Below are positions 56,934 through 64,000 of a DNA stretch of 64,000 nt, one piece after another (positions within the stretch are counted from its first letter, which is position 1; every line of letters starts with the position of its first letter). The notes below the pieces were generated by a model that ran no database searches, was not told the DNA's origin, and saw nothing but the letters and a program-made list of their open reading frames with translations. The stretch is from Streptomyces shenzhenensis (GTDB taxonomy: Bacteria > Actinomycetota > Actinomycetes > Streptomycetales > Streptomycetaceae), in the NCBI RefSeq assembly GCF_021462265.1, contig NZ_JAJONF010000011.1, forward strand, positions 1 to 64,000. Direction: 5' to 3'. The position numbers and the translations under genes are program-made.

Positions 56934-57962
56934 TCAGGCGCTGGAACGCACCACCAGATGAGACGGCAGCAGCAGGGGAGTGGGGTCTGCGCCCTCGATG
57001 ACACCGACCAGCATGCGGGCCATCTCCCGTCCCAGGGCACGGACCGGCTGGTGAACGGTGGTCAGCGGTGGGTGTGCGATCTGCGCCACGGGGAGATCGT
57101 CGAAGCCCACGACGGCGACGTCGTCCGGAACCGAGCGGCCGCCTGCGCGCAGTGCACGCAGGGCCCCCGCCGCCATGTTGTCGTTCGCTGCGAACACTCC
57201 GTCCACGGCGGGATGATTCTCGAGCAGCCTGGCCATGGCCAAGGCCCCGCTGGGCTCGTTGAAGTCCCCGGTCTCGGGGGCGTGCGGTCTCCTCCCGGCG
57301 AGCAGCAGCGCTTCCCGGTACCCCTGGTAGCGTGCACGGCCCACCTCCGTGTCCAGAGGCCCGCAGATGGTGGCGATGTCGGTGCGCCCGCCGGCGAGCA
57401 GATGCTCGGTGGCGCGCCGTGCGCCGGCGACGTTGTCTATGTCCACGTACCAGCGCGGGTCGGCGCCTCCGGGGCGTCCGCCGAAGACGACCGGCAGATC
57501 CGTCTCCGCTGCCAGGTGTGCCAGGGGGTCGTCGGCGTGCAGCGCCATCATCATCACGCCGTCCACGCCGCGGGACCGCAGCAGGTCCCCGACCCGCTTT
57601 CGGGCCCGGTCGGAGGCGGCCAGGCAGAGCATGAGATGCAGGTCGGCCTCTTCGAGGACACTGGAGACTCCGGCGATGACCTGTCCGAAGAAGGGGTCCG
57701 CGAGCACTGAGGGATCGTGCTGCGAGATGACGAGTGCCGCTGCTCCCGCCTGGCGCGTGGCCAGCGCCCGGGCCTTGGGGTTCGGCACGTATCCAAGTTC
57801 CCGTACGGCCCGCTCTACTGCCTCGCGTTTGGCGCGGCTGACATGCGGAGCGTTGTTGAGTGCCCGGGACGCGACGGAGCGGGAGACCTGGGCGAGCGCG
57901 GCCACCTCGTCGAGCGTCGGCCGTCCCGACCGCGAGACCTCATTCATCACTTGCCCCATCAT
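56934..57962 (-). CDS. LacI-family regulator (CebR-like) of the glucanase module
   Basis: 342 residues from ATG 57962; an ATG 15 bases inside (MNEVSRSG) is also possible. The LacI HTH and hinge read RPTLDEVAALAQVSRSVASR, LNNAPHVSRAKREAVERAVR and ELGYVPNPKARALATRQAGA. A periplasmic-binding-type sugar domain follows with VFAANDNMAAGALRALRAGG and PDDVAVVGFDDLPVAQ. A 14-bp operator-like palindrome lies 13 bases before the start, implying autoregulation, and matching sites precede the GH6 and GH16 genes. The effector is probably cellobiose or a cello-/gluco-oligosaccharide, by analogy with CebR. Confidence 0.88.
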   Translation of the reverse strand: MMGQVMNEVSRSGRPTLDEVAALAQVSRSVASRALNNAPHVSRAKREAVERAVRELGYVPNPKARALATRQAGAAALVISQHDPSVLADPFFGQVIAGVSSVLEEADLHLMLCLAASDRARKRVGDLLRSRGVDGVMMMALHADDPLAHLAAETDLPVVFGGRPGGADPRWYVDIDNVAGARRATEHLLAGGRTDIATICGPLDTEVGRARYQGYREALLLAGRRPHAPETGDFNEPSGALAMARLLENHPAVDGVFAANDNMAAGALRALRAGGRSVPDDVAVVGFDDLPVAQIAHPPLTTVHQPVRALGREMARMLVGVIEGADPTPLLLPSHLVVRSSA

Positions 57963-57975
57963 GTCACCGCGTACG

Positions 57976-57989
57976 TGGAAGCCCTTCCA
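57976..57989. promoter_or_regulatory. LacI-type operator at the regulator's own promoter
   Basis: TGGAAGCCCTTCCA, differing at one central base from the GH16 site, 13 bases upstream of the LacI start. It implies self-repression. Confidence 0.7.
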
Positions 57990-58739
57990 TTCTTGTCTGC
58001 TCCATCCTCCGGCACTTCTCTCGACCGGCATGGCCACCACAGCGAGCCGCTCCCCGTCCGCCCCGTCGACCCTTGTGGACTCGCCCGCTATGTCATGGCC
58101 GCAGCGTCAACGGGAACTTGACCCGACACGCATCTCACTCATTTCCCGACAGCTCCGGGAGAACATGCTCGGCACAAGCGGCAACGGCCTCAACCATGCC
58201 TACGACGGCGCGGTCTCCGCAGTCATCTGCAGCAAGGACCCGGGGGGCGACCGTCGGCCACTCCCAGTCGGCGAAGAGCACGACGACACAGACGGCCTGC
58301 GCTGACCTGAGCGCACACACGGAAGCGCCCCGGTGAGCGTCAGGGAAGTCACAGGGGTCGTCTGGGCCTCGCAGGGCGATTGTCGGCAGTCTGATTCGCG
58401 CGGCCTGTACGGGCCGGTGCAGGACTGCTCGACGGCGTCTTGGACGACTGAGTGCGTTGTGGCAAAGGGGCGTGAGGAGCTCGTGTCGGTGCTGGCCGGG
58501 GAGAGCCCGGTGAATACGCCGGTTTCTGTGCCGTCTGGTGGCGAGATGGCTGCTGCCGTGGGATCGGGCGGCTTTGGCGCGGGGCATGGCGAGAGGCCGC
58601 CGGGGGTGGCGGCCGGCCATGGGGGAGGAGGTGCTCATCGGCCTGTATGCGGAGGTGTTCGCCGCAGTGGTGGCTGCTGCGGCGCCGGTGAACGGGGTCG
58701 AGCTGACGCGGGCAGTCGGCTGGGACGCTTCTCCGGCCA
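57990..58739. other. relic-rich gap, no gene I can support
   Basis: About 750 bases between the LacI gene and the IS5-type tail. A minus-strand open frame ends at 58135 with a plausible protein-like tail (FADWEWPTVAPRVLAADDCG then DRAVVGMVEAVAACAEHVLP), but its upstream part reads as noise. It may be the 3' end of a truncated gene of unknown type. Confidence 0.35.
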
Positions 58740-58895
58740 GTGCGGAGCGTCCCCGGTCAGGTGCCGGGACAGCCTGATCACGGCGGCCCGCCACACCATC
58801 TGGGCGTGGTGGTCGGGGCGGCGTTCGTGGTCGCGGTTGAGGCGCGTGAGCGGGAGAGCCAGCTCAGCGTTGGCTCTACCACCCACCTGCGGGCC
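58740..58895 (-). mobile_element. IS5-type transposase tail fused to the broken gene
   Basis: Minus-strand frames give ARRWVVEPTLSWL, like the RWVVERTFAWL block of IS5-type transposases. After a frameshift comes LTRLNRDHERRPDHHAQMVW then RAAVIRLSRHL, resembling the terminal helix of the same proteins. It follows without gap the last recognisable residues (SHSGNG) of the ADP-ribosylglycohydrolase half, so it marks the right junction of the insertion. Confidence 0.65.
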
Positions 58896-59473
58896 AGTAC
58901 GCCGTTCCCGGAGTGCGACAGCACCGCGTCGCGGCGGGCCAGGGCGGCGGCCTGGCGCGGGGCGCCGGGGCAGGTCCAGCCGAAGACGTCGGCGCGGATC
59001 AGCGCGCCGATCCATTCCTGGTACGGGTTGTCGTGGGTGGCGGTGAGGGGCGGTTTCAGCCCGAGGGCGAGGTTGCGGTAGGCGGCCCGTTCCGCCGTGA
59101 AGGTCTGGAGGTACGGCAGCCGTTGCAGCCACAGCTCGCCGACCTGCTCACTGCTGAAGCCGAAGCCGTGGGTCTCCAGGAGGTGCAGGCCGAGGATCGT
59201 GTAGTCGACGTCGTCGTCACGGCAGCTGCCGTGGATCCGCCCGCGCACGCACTGCCGCCACTCGGGGCGCAGCGCGAGCGCGTCGCTCTCGTCGGCGGGC
59301 TCGGGCAGGTAGCCGGTGAGCGGCAGGGCGGCGGCCCGCCGCAGATGGCCGTCGATGCGCTCCCGGGTCCACAGGTCGCCCCGCTCGACCGGTTTGCCGA
59401 GCATGTGGCCCGCGATCCGGCCGAGCCGGCCGCCGAGCACCCGGTCGGCGAACTCGGACCCCAGACTGCTCAT
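58896..59473 (-). pseudogene. ADP-ribosylglycohydrolase, N-terminal half (split gene)
   Basis: About 193 residues from ATG 59473: MSSLGSEFADRVLGGRLGRI, AGHMLGKPVERGD, CVRGRIHGSCRDDDVDYTIL, LPYLQTFTAERAAYRNLALG, NPYQEWIGALIRADVFGW and ALARRDAVLSHSGNG. The first metal-site Asp cluster (DDDVDY) is present. After SHSGNG the sequence changes abruptly into an IS5-type tail. The remaining half is at 51870-52255. The intact enzyme would remove ADP-ribose from proteins or small molecules. Confidence 0.9.
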
Positions 59474-59617
59474 GGCTGTGGTCCACCTTTTCGCAGGTGG
59501 TTCCCAGCCTCCTCCCAGCTCCGGGCGGGGCATGACGGGGAGGGTGTCCTCCGGTTAGGGTCACAGCGGCGCGACTGGCCTTGACGTGCGCGAGGCCCGG
59601 AGAGCAAGGGGATACAG

Positions 59618-60748
59618 GTGACACAGCGCGTGCTCATCGCCGCGGACAAGTTCAAGGGCTCGCTGACGGCCGTACAGGTCGCCGAGCGGGTCACGGCGGG
59701 GCTCAGGCGGGTCGTGCCCGGACTCGACGTCGAGGCGCTGCCCGTCGCGGACGGCGGGGACGGCACGGTGGCCGCCGCGGTCGCGGCCGGGTTCGAACGG
59801 CACGAGCGGCAGGTCGCCGGGCCGCTGGGCCAGGAGGTCACCGCCGCCTTCGCGCTGCGCGGCGACGCCGCGGTCGTGGAGATGGCCGAGGCGAGCGGGC
59901 TGCAGCGGCTGCCCCGCGGGGTCTTCGCCCCGCTGACGGCCTCCACCTACGGCTCCGGAGAGCTGTTGCGGGCCGCCCTCGACGCGGGTGCGCGCACGAT
60001 CGTCTTCGGCGTCGGGGGGAGCGCCACCACCGACGGCGGCGCCGGGATGCTGTCGGCCCTCGGGGCGCGGTTCCTGGACGAGGACGGCGAACCGGTGCCG
60101 CCGGGCGGCGGCGGCCTCGCGGACCTGGCCCGCGCGGACCTGTCCGGGCTGGACCCCCGTCTGGCCTCCGTCGACCTGATCCTCGCCAGCGACGTCGACA
60201 ATCCGCTCACCGGCCCGAAGGGCGCGCCCGCGGTGTACGGCCCGCAGAAGGGGGCCGCGCCGGACGACGTGGCCGCCCTGGACGAGGCGCTGGGCCACTT
60301 CGCGAAGATCCTGGAGGCCGAGGTCGGCCCGCGCGCCGTGGAGTACGCGGCGGCGCCGGGTGCGGGCGCCGCCGGGGGCATCGGGTACGGCGCGCTGCTG
60401 CTCGGCGCCCGCTTCCGGCCCGGTATCGAGGTCATGCTCGACGTCCTGGGCTTCGCGCCGGCGCTGGAGCGGGCGTCGCTCGTCATCACCGGCGAGGGCT
60501 CGCTGGACGAGCAGACCCTGCACGGGAAGGCCCCGGCCGGGGTGGCGGCCGCGGCCCGCGCCGCCGGCAAGGAGGTCGTCGCGGTGTGCGGCCGCCTCGC
60601 CCTGCCGCCCGAGTCGATCGGACGGGCCGGGATCCGCCGTGCCTACCCGCTCACCGAGCTCGAACCGGACGTGGTGAAGTGCATCGCGGAGGCCGGGCCG
60701 ATCCTGGAGCGGGTCGCCGAACAGATCGCGCGCGACTTCCTGACCTGA
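59618..60748 (+). CDS. glxK: glycerate kinase (GlxK/GarK family)
   Basis: 376 residues. IAADKFKGSLTAVQVAERVT at the start, PVADGGDGT, VFGVGGSATTDGGAGMLSAL (the GGSATTDGG phosphate loop), LASDVDNPLTG and ITGEGSLDEQTLHGKAPAGV are family signatures. It phosphorylates D-glycerate with ATP, feeding glycolysis. It is divergent from the split ADP-ribosylglycohydrolase and convergent with pssA, with a strong hairpin between. Confidence 0.93.
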   Translation: MTQRVLIAADKFKGSLTAVQVAERVTAGLRRVVPGLDVEALPVADGGDGTVAAAVAAGFERHERQVAGPLGQEVTAAFALRGDAAVVEMAEASGLQRLPRGVFAPLTASTYGSGELLRAALDAGARTIVFGVGGSATTDGGAGMLSALGARFLDEDGEPVPPGGGGLADLARADLSGLDPRLASVDLILASDVDNPLTGPKGAPAVYGPQKGAAPDDVAALDEALGHFAKILEAEVGPRAVEYAAAPGAGAAGGIGYGALLLGARFRPGIEVMLDVLGFAPALERASLVITGEGSLDEQTLHGKAPAGVAAAARAAGKEVVAVCGRLALPPESIGRAGIRRAYPLTELEPDVVKCIAEAGPILERVAEQIARDFLT

Positions 60749-60871
60749 GGCCCTCCCGGGGGCTTCGCCCCCGCCGCCTCCCGCGTCGGTTCACCGCTCG
60801 GCGCACCGGCCTCCTGCCCCCACCTCTCGGCCCGCCGGGTCGGGCAGGGGTGGGCGGGCAGGGAAAAAGCG

Positions 60872-60906
60872 GAGGGCCCCGGACCAGGTGGCGGTCCGGG
60901 GCCCTC
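60872..60906 (-). terminator. intrinsic terminator of the psd-pssA operon
   Basis: Perfect 14-bp arms GAGGGCCCCGGACC (60872-60885) and GGTCCGGGGCCCTC (60893-60906), followed on the minus strand by GC and five T. It lies 11 bases beyond the pssA stop, and may also stop glxK read-through. Confidence 0.8.
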
Positions 60907-60917
60907 GACGGCTTCGG

Positions 60918-61778
60918 CTACGGCAGCTGCGCCGCCCGTGCCTCGCGCCGGTTGTCGCGGAAGTTGTTCACGCGGCGGGCGGTGGCGAACAGCGGGATCA
61001 CCGCGCCCATCACCAGTTGCAGCGCACAGCCGGTCTGGAGGAGCAGCTGGCCGCCGGGGGCGTCGAAGGCCCAGGACGCCAGGAGGCCCATCGACAGGAC
61101 GATCCAGCCGAGCATCGCCCCGGCGAGGCGGCCGCGCGGCTTCGGGTACTCGACCCGGCTCACCATCAGCCATGCCGTGCCGAGGATCGCCAGGAGCGTC
61201 GCGAAGAACGGCAGCTCCAGAAGGACGATCGAGACGACCGTCAGTGCCCCGAAGGGGCTCGGCATGCCCTGGAACATGCCGTTCGTCGGTGTCACGCACG
61301 AGAAGCGCGCCAGTCTCAGGACCACGGCCAGGAGCACCATGACCGCTCCGACCGCGGCCACCTTCTGGTACGCGTCGTCGGCCACCATGCCGTAGACGAG
61401 CACGAAGTACGCCGGCGCGAGGCCGAAGCTGATCAGGTCGGAGAGGTTGTCCAGCTCCGCGCCCATGGGGGAGGAGCGCAGCTTCCTGGCGACCAGGCCG
61501 TCGAACAGGTCGAAGACGGCCGCGCAGAGCATGAGGATGACGGCGGTGGCGGCGCTGTGGCGTGCCATGCCCGCCGACTGGTCGTCCCCGGTCAGGTGCG
61601 GGATCAGGATGCCCGTGGTGGTGAAGTACACGGCCATGAAGCCGCACGTCGCGTTGCCGAGCGTGAGGGTGTCCGCTATCGAGAGGCGGAGAGAGAGCGG
61701 CATCTCCTCCTCGTCGTCGCCGATCTCGTCGGCCTCGGGCACCCAGCCCGCCTGCGTCTCAGGATCAATCACGGTCAA
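60918..61778 (-). CDS. pssA: CDP-diacylglycerol--serine O-phosphatidyltransferase
   Basis: 286 residues, six or seven membrane segments. The CDP-alcohol phosphotransferase motif is FDGLVARKLRSSPMGAELDN then LSD (DG-x2-AR-x8-G-x3-D-x3-D). It makes phosphatidylserine from CDP-diacylglycerol and serine at the membrane. Its start overlaps the end of psd by 14 bases, so the two consecutive enzymes of phosphatidylethanolamine synthesis are cotranslated. Confidence 0.93.
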   Translation of the reverse strand: MTVIDPETQAGWVPEADEIGDDEEEMPLSLRLSIADTLTLGNATCGFMAVYFTTTGILIPHLTGDDQSAGMARHSAATAVILMLCAAVFDLFDGLVARKLRSSPMGAELDNLSDLISFGLAPAYFVLVYGMVADDAYQKVAAVGAVMVLLAVVLRLARFSCVTPTNGMFQGMPSPFGALTVVSIVLLELPFFATLLAILGTAWLMVSRVEYPKPRGRLAGAMLGWIVLSMGLLASWAFDAPGGQLLLQTGCALQLVMGAVIPLFATARRVNNFRDNRREARAAQLP

Positions 61779-62421
61779 TGCGAGTCACCCCAGCCACGGT
61801 CTTCTGGCCGACCTCGACCGCGACCTCCACGCCCTCCGGCAGGTAGATGTCGACGCGCGAGCCGAAACGGATCAGCCCGATGCGGTCGCCCTGCTCGACC
61901 TTCGTGCCCTGCGGGACGTAAGGCACGATACGGCGGGCCACTGCGCCTGCGATCTGGATCATCTCGATGTCGCCGAGTTCGGTGTCGAAGTGCCAGACTA
62001 CGCGCTCGTTGTTCTCGCTCTCCTTGTTGAAGGCGGGAACGAAGCCGCCGGGGATGTGCTCCACCGACGTCACCTGGCCCGCGAGGGGGGCGCGGTTGAC
62101 GTGGACGTTGAGCGGGCTCATGAAGATCGCGACGCGGGTGCGGCCGTCCTTCCACGGCATGATGCTCTGCACCACACCGTCGGCGGGGGAGATGACACGG
62201 CCCTGGGCGATCTCACGCTCGGGGTCGCGGAAGAACCACAGCATGCCCGCCGCGAGCGCGGTGGCGGGCACGGCGACGGCCTTGGCGGCGCCGGAGCGGC
62301 GGGCGCGGAGCAGGCTGACGGCTGCGGTGGCGACGGTCGGGAGAAGCCACGGCGATGCTCCGCGCGCGAGGCGTACGCCGGCCAGGCTGTCTCGATGTGC
62401 AGAGGTTTGGCTGTGGGGCAT
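61765..62421 (-). CDS. psd: phosphatidylserine decarboxylase proenzyme
   Basis: 218 residues, the short archaeal/actinobacterial PSD type. An N-terminal membrane region (about 30-62) precedes WFFRDPEREIAQGRVISPAD then GVVQ and MSPLNVHVNRAP. The pyruvoyl cleavage site lies in RFGSRVDIYLPEG (Gly-Ser bond). It decarboxylates phosphatidylserine to phosphatidylethanolamine. It is upstream of and overlapping with pssA. Confidence 0.93.
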   Translation of the reverse strand: MPHSQTSAHRDSLAGVRLARGASPWLLPTVATAAVSLLRARRSGAAKAVAVPATALAAGMLWFFRDPEREIAQGRVISPADGVVQSIMPWKDGRTRVAIFMSPLNVHVNRAPLAGQVTSVEHIPGGFVPAFNKESENNERVVWHFDTELGDIEMIQIAGAVARRIVPYVPQGTKVEQGDRIGLIRFGSRVDIYLPEGVEVAVEVGQKTVAGVTRIDRD

Positions 62422-62590
62422 GGATGACCTTCGTAGCGGATGATGCCGCGCGGGAAAAGGGGACGGCGGCTTTCCGGGATCGTACCGGTCGCGGCCTACA
62501 ACTGGGCAAGCCAGGAAGCCGAGTCGGCGGCCGAAGACCGTTGACGGGGTGTGATCTTCTTCTCGAAGAAAACACCCCGTACCCGGACAA

Positions 62591-63796
62591 TCAACCCTGG
62601 AATCGATACTCTTCGAGCAGTCGTCGCCCGATGATCATTTTCTGGATCTCGGCGGTGCCTTCGCCGATCAGCAGCATGGGCGCCTCGCGGTAGAGGCGTT
62701 CGATCTCGTACTCCTTGGAGAAGCCGTAGCCGCCGTGGATCCGGAAGGCGTCCTCCACGACCTCCTTGCAGTACTCGGAGGCGAGATACTTCGCCATCCC
62801 TGCCTCAAGGTCGTTTCGTTCCCCGGAATCCTTTTTGCGTGCGGCGTTGACCATCATGGCATGCGCGGCCTCGACTTTGGTGGCCATCTCCGCGAGCTTG
62901 AACTGGATGGCCTGGTGCTGGGCGATCGCCTTGCCGAAAGTATGACGCTGCTGGGCGTACTGGACGCCCAGCTCGAACGCGCGCTGGGCGACGCCGCAGC
63001 CGCGCGCCGCCACGTTGACGCGGCCGACCTCGACTCCGTCCATCATTTGGTAAAAACCTCGGCCGGTGACCCCGCCGAGCACCCGATCGGCCGGAATCCG
63101 CAGCCCGTCCATGATCAGCTCGGTGGTGTCGACGCCCTTGTAGCCCATTTTGTCGATCTTGCCGGGAATGGTGAGGCCGGGGCGGACCTCTCCGAAGCCG
63201 GGCTCCTTCTCCACCAGGAAGGTCGTCATCGACTTGTGGGGGGCCGTGCCCTCGGGGTGTCCCTCGTCACTTCGCACGAGGACGGCCACGAGGGACGACG
63301 TGCCGCCGTTCGTCAGCCACATCTTCTGGCCGTTCAGGACGTACTCCTCGCCGTCCTTCACCGCCTTCGAGGTGATCGCCGACACGTCCGAGCCGAGGCC
63401 CGGCTCCGACATCGAGAAGGCGCCCCGGATGTCGCCGGCCGCCATCCGCGGCAGGAAGTGCTCCTTCTGCTCCTGCGTCCCGTGCTGCTTGAGCATGTAC
63501 GCGACGATGAAGTGCGTGTTGATGATCCCGGAGACGGACATCCAGCCCCGGGCGATCTCCTCGACGCACAGCGCGTACGTCAGGAGGGACTCGCCCAGGC
63601 CGCCGTACTCCTCGGGGATCATCAGGCCGAAGAGGCCGAGCTCCCTGAGGCCGTCCACGATCGCTTGCGGGTACTCGTCGCGGTGCTCCAGCTCGGTGGC
63701 GACCGGGATGATCTCCTTGTCCACGAAGTCGCGGACGGTGGAGAGGATCTCCTGCTGGACGTCGGTCAGACCGGCGGTCTGGGCGAGACGGGCCAT
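62591..63796 (-). CDS. acyl-CoA dehydrogenase (probable ethylmalonyl-CoA-pathway member)
   Basis: 401 residues. FSMSEPGLGSDVSAITSKAV then WLTNGG are the substrate/FAD blocks; IHGGYGFSKEYEIERLYREA and the catalytic-base region LIGEGTAEIQ end the family core. It oxidises an acyl-CoA with FAD, passing electrons to ETF. It is followed upstream, on the same strand and 3 bases away, by a MaoC-type hydratase. In Streptomyces this pair precedes mcl, meaA and ccr of the ethylmalonyl-CoA pathway (from memory). So methylsuccinyl-CoA dehydrogenase is the likeliest role; the neighbours lie outside the window. Confidence 0.85.
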   Translation of the reverse strand: MARLAQTAGLTDVQQEILSTVRDFVDKEIIPVATELEHRDEYPQAIVDGLRELGLFGLMIPEEYGGLGESLLTYALCVEEIARGWMSVSGIINTHFIVAYMLKQHGTQEQKEHFLPRMAAGDIRGAFSMSEPGLGSDVSAITSKAVKDGEEYVLNGQKMWLTNGGTSSLVAVLVRSDEGHPEGTAPHKSMTTFLVEKEPGFGEVRPGLTIPGKIDKMGYKGVDTTELIMDGLRIPADRVLGGVTGRGFYQMMDGVEVGRVNVAARGCGVAQRAFELGVQYAQQRHTFGKAIAQHQAIQFKLAEMATKVEAAHAMMVNAARKKDSGERNDLEAGMAKYLASEYCKEVVEDAFRIHGGYGFSKEYEIERLYREAPMLLIGEGTAEIQKMIIGRRLLEEYRFQG

Positions 63797-63799
63797 CGC

Positions 63800-64000
63800 T
63801 TACTTCCCCTGTTCCTTGAGCTCGGGGCGGCCCGGCTGCTCGCCGCCGCGCTCCTTGATGTACGTCTCGGTCGGCACCATCACCTTGCGGCGGAACACAC
63901 ACACCAGCGTGCCGTCCTGCTTGTAGCCCTTGGTCTCGACGTAGACGATCCCGCGGTCGTTCTTCGACTTGGACGGCCACTTGTCGAGCACGGTCGTCTG
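63800..64000 (-). CDS. MaoC-family dehydratase, C-terminal end (cut by window)
   Basis: Only the last 66 residues are present: TTVLDKWPSKSKNDRGIVYV, ETKGYKQDGTLVCVFRRKVM, VPTETYIKERGGEQPGRPEL, KEQGK. The strand FRRKVMVP after a GYKQDGTLVC hairpin is typical of R-specific MaoC hydratases. The gene continues past 64000. Three bases separate it from the acyl-CoA dehydrogenase gene, so they are cotranscribed; mesaconyl-CoA hydratase is a plausible role from context. Confidence 0.75.
   Translation of the reverse strand, partial: QTTVLDKWPSKSKNDRGIVYVETKGYKQDGTLVCVFRRKVMVPTETYIKERGGEQPGRPELKEQGK

Larger units (their letters stand above)
52256..58895. mobile_element. composite insertion splitting the ADP-ribosylglycohydrolase gene
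   Basis: The segment between the two gene halves has, left to right: an LLM-oxidoreductase fragment, a P450 fragment, ISL3, ISKra4 and IS630 transposase fragments, the GH6-GH16-LacI module, and an IS5-type transposase tail fused to the right half. No intact transposase, integrase, terminal repeats or target duplication was seen, so it formed by several events plus deletion of the gene middle. Confidence 0.75.

Noticed and set aside
58135..58794. A 219-residue minus-strand open frame next to the LacI gene
   Set aside because: Only its last 50 residues look protein-like; the upstream part overlaps the IS5-type tail in another frame. At best a truncated gene end.
52256..58895. An integrative element or prophage as the source of the insertion
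   Set aside because: No integrase, att-like direct repeats, replication or phage genes were seen, only IS relics and a catabolic module.

Overview
The window is very GC-rich, with codon use, gene content and gene order typical of Streptomyces. Indicators are the initiator tRNA without encoded CCA, GTG starts, stop/start overlaps, LytR-CpsA-Psr and Clp proteins, F420-type oxidoreductases, and a right edge with the psd-pssA / acyl-CoA dehydrogenase / MaoC order I recall from Streptomyces chromosomes. It looks like chromosome rather than plasmid or phage, but three patches have been hit by transposition and decay: 0-4.5 kb, 8.1-8.5 kb and 48.1-59.5 kb.

Layout. 0.2-8.5 kb: an XdhC-family relic, tRNA-fMet, RNase J (minus), an IS110 relic, an orphan PcaL-type fusion, a metallo-beta-lactamase-fold hydrolase, exonuclease III, a small hypothetical protein, and relics of an amino-acid ABC transporter. 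8.7-18.9 kb: a secreted CocE-like hydrolase, a membrane protein, a secreted gamma-glutamyltransferase, a ClpC-type ATPase, a divergent methionine aminopeptidase/XRE pair and a large hypothetical protein. 19.0-28.1 kb: a pyrimidine/hydantoin catabolic cluster (two beta-ureidopropionase-like nitrilases, class III aminotransferase, PucR regulator, dihydropyrimidinase, F420/flavin-type LLM oxidoreductase, NCS1 permease). 28.2-38.9 kb: lipoprotein, methyltransferase, GlsB-type protein, ArsR regulator, LCP protein, cytosolic gamma-glutamyltransferase, inositol-phosphatase-like protein, phytoene-desaturase-like flavoprotein, macro-domain protein and YihY membrane protein. 39-45.7 kb: a large MalT-type LuxR regulator, three small stress-type proteins, and a LysR/SDR divergent pair. 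A minisatellite follows at 45.7-46.05 kb. 46.1-48.1 kb: alkylation repair (AdaA-AlkA fusion, Ogt).

48.1-59.5 kb is the most disturbed part. A full sirtuin gene has a degraded partial copy 2.4 kb away, with two lipoprotein genes between them, one broken. An ADP-ribosylglycohydrolase gene is split into two colinear halves about 6.6 kb apart. The segment between the halves is a patchwork of IS relics (ISL3, ISKra4, IS630 and IS5 types), P450 and LLM gene fragments, and an apparently intact GH6 / GH16 / LacI beta-glucan module with three matching 14-bp palindromic operators. From 59.6 kb the chromosome is ordinary again: glycerate kinase, then minus-strand pssA, psd, an acyl-CoA dehydrogenase and the end of a MaoC hydratase.

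How genes work together: the 19-28 kb cluster can import a pyrimidine or hydantoin, open the ring, remove the carbamoyl group and transaminate the beta-amino acid. No classical dihydropyrimidine dehydrogenase is present, so the LLM oxidoreductase is the obvious candidate for the first redox step. The 37-59 kb stretch carries macro-domain, sirtuin, NUDIX and (broken) ADP-ribosylglycohydrolase genes, an ADP-ribose/NAD theme. All calls rest on reading the translated sequence; no database search was possible.
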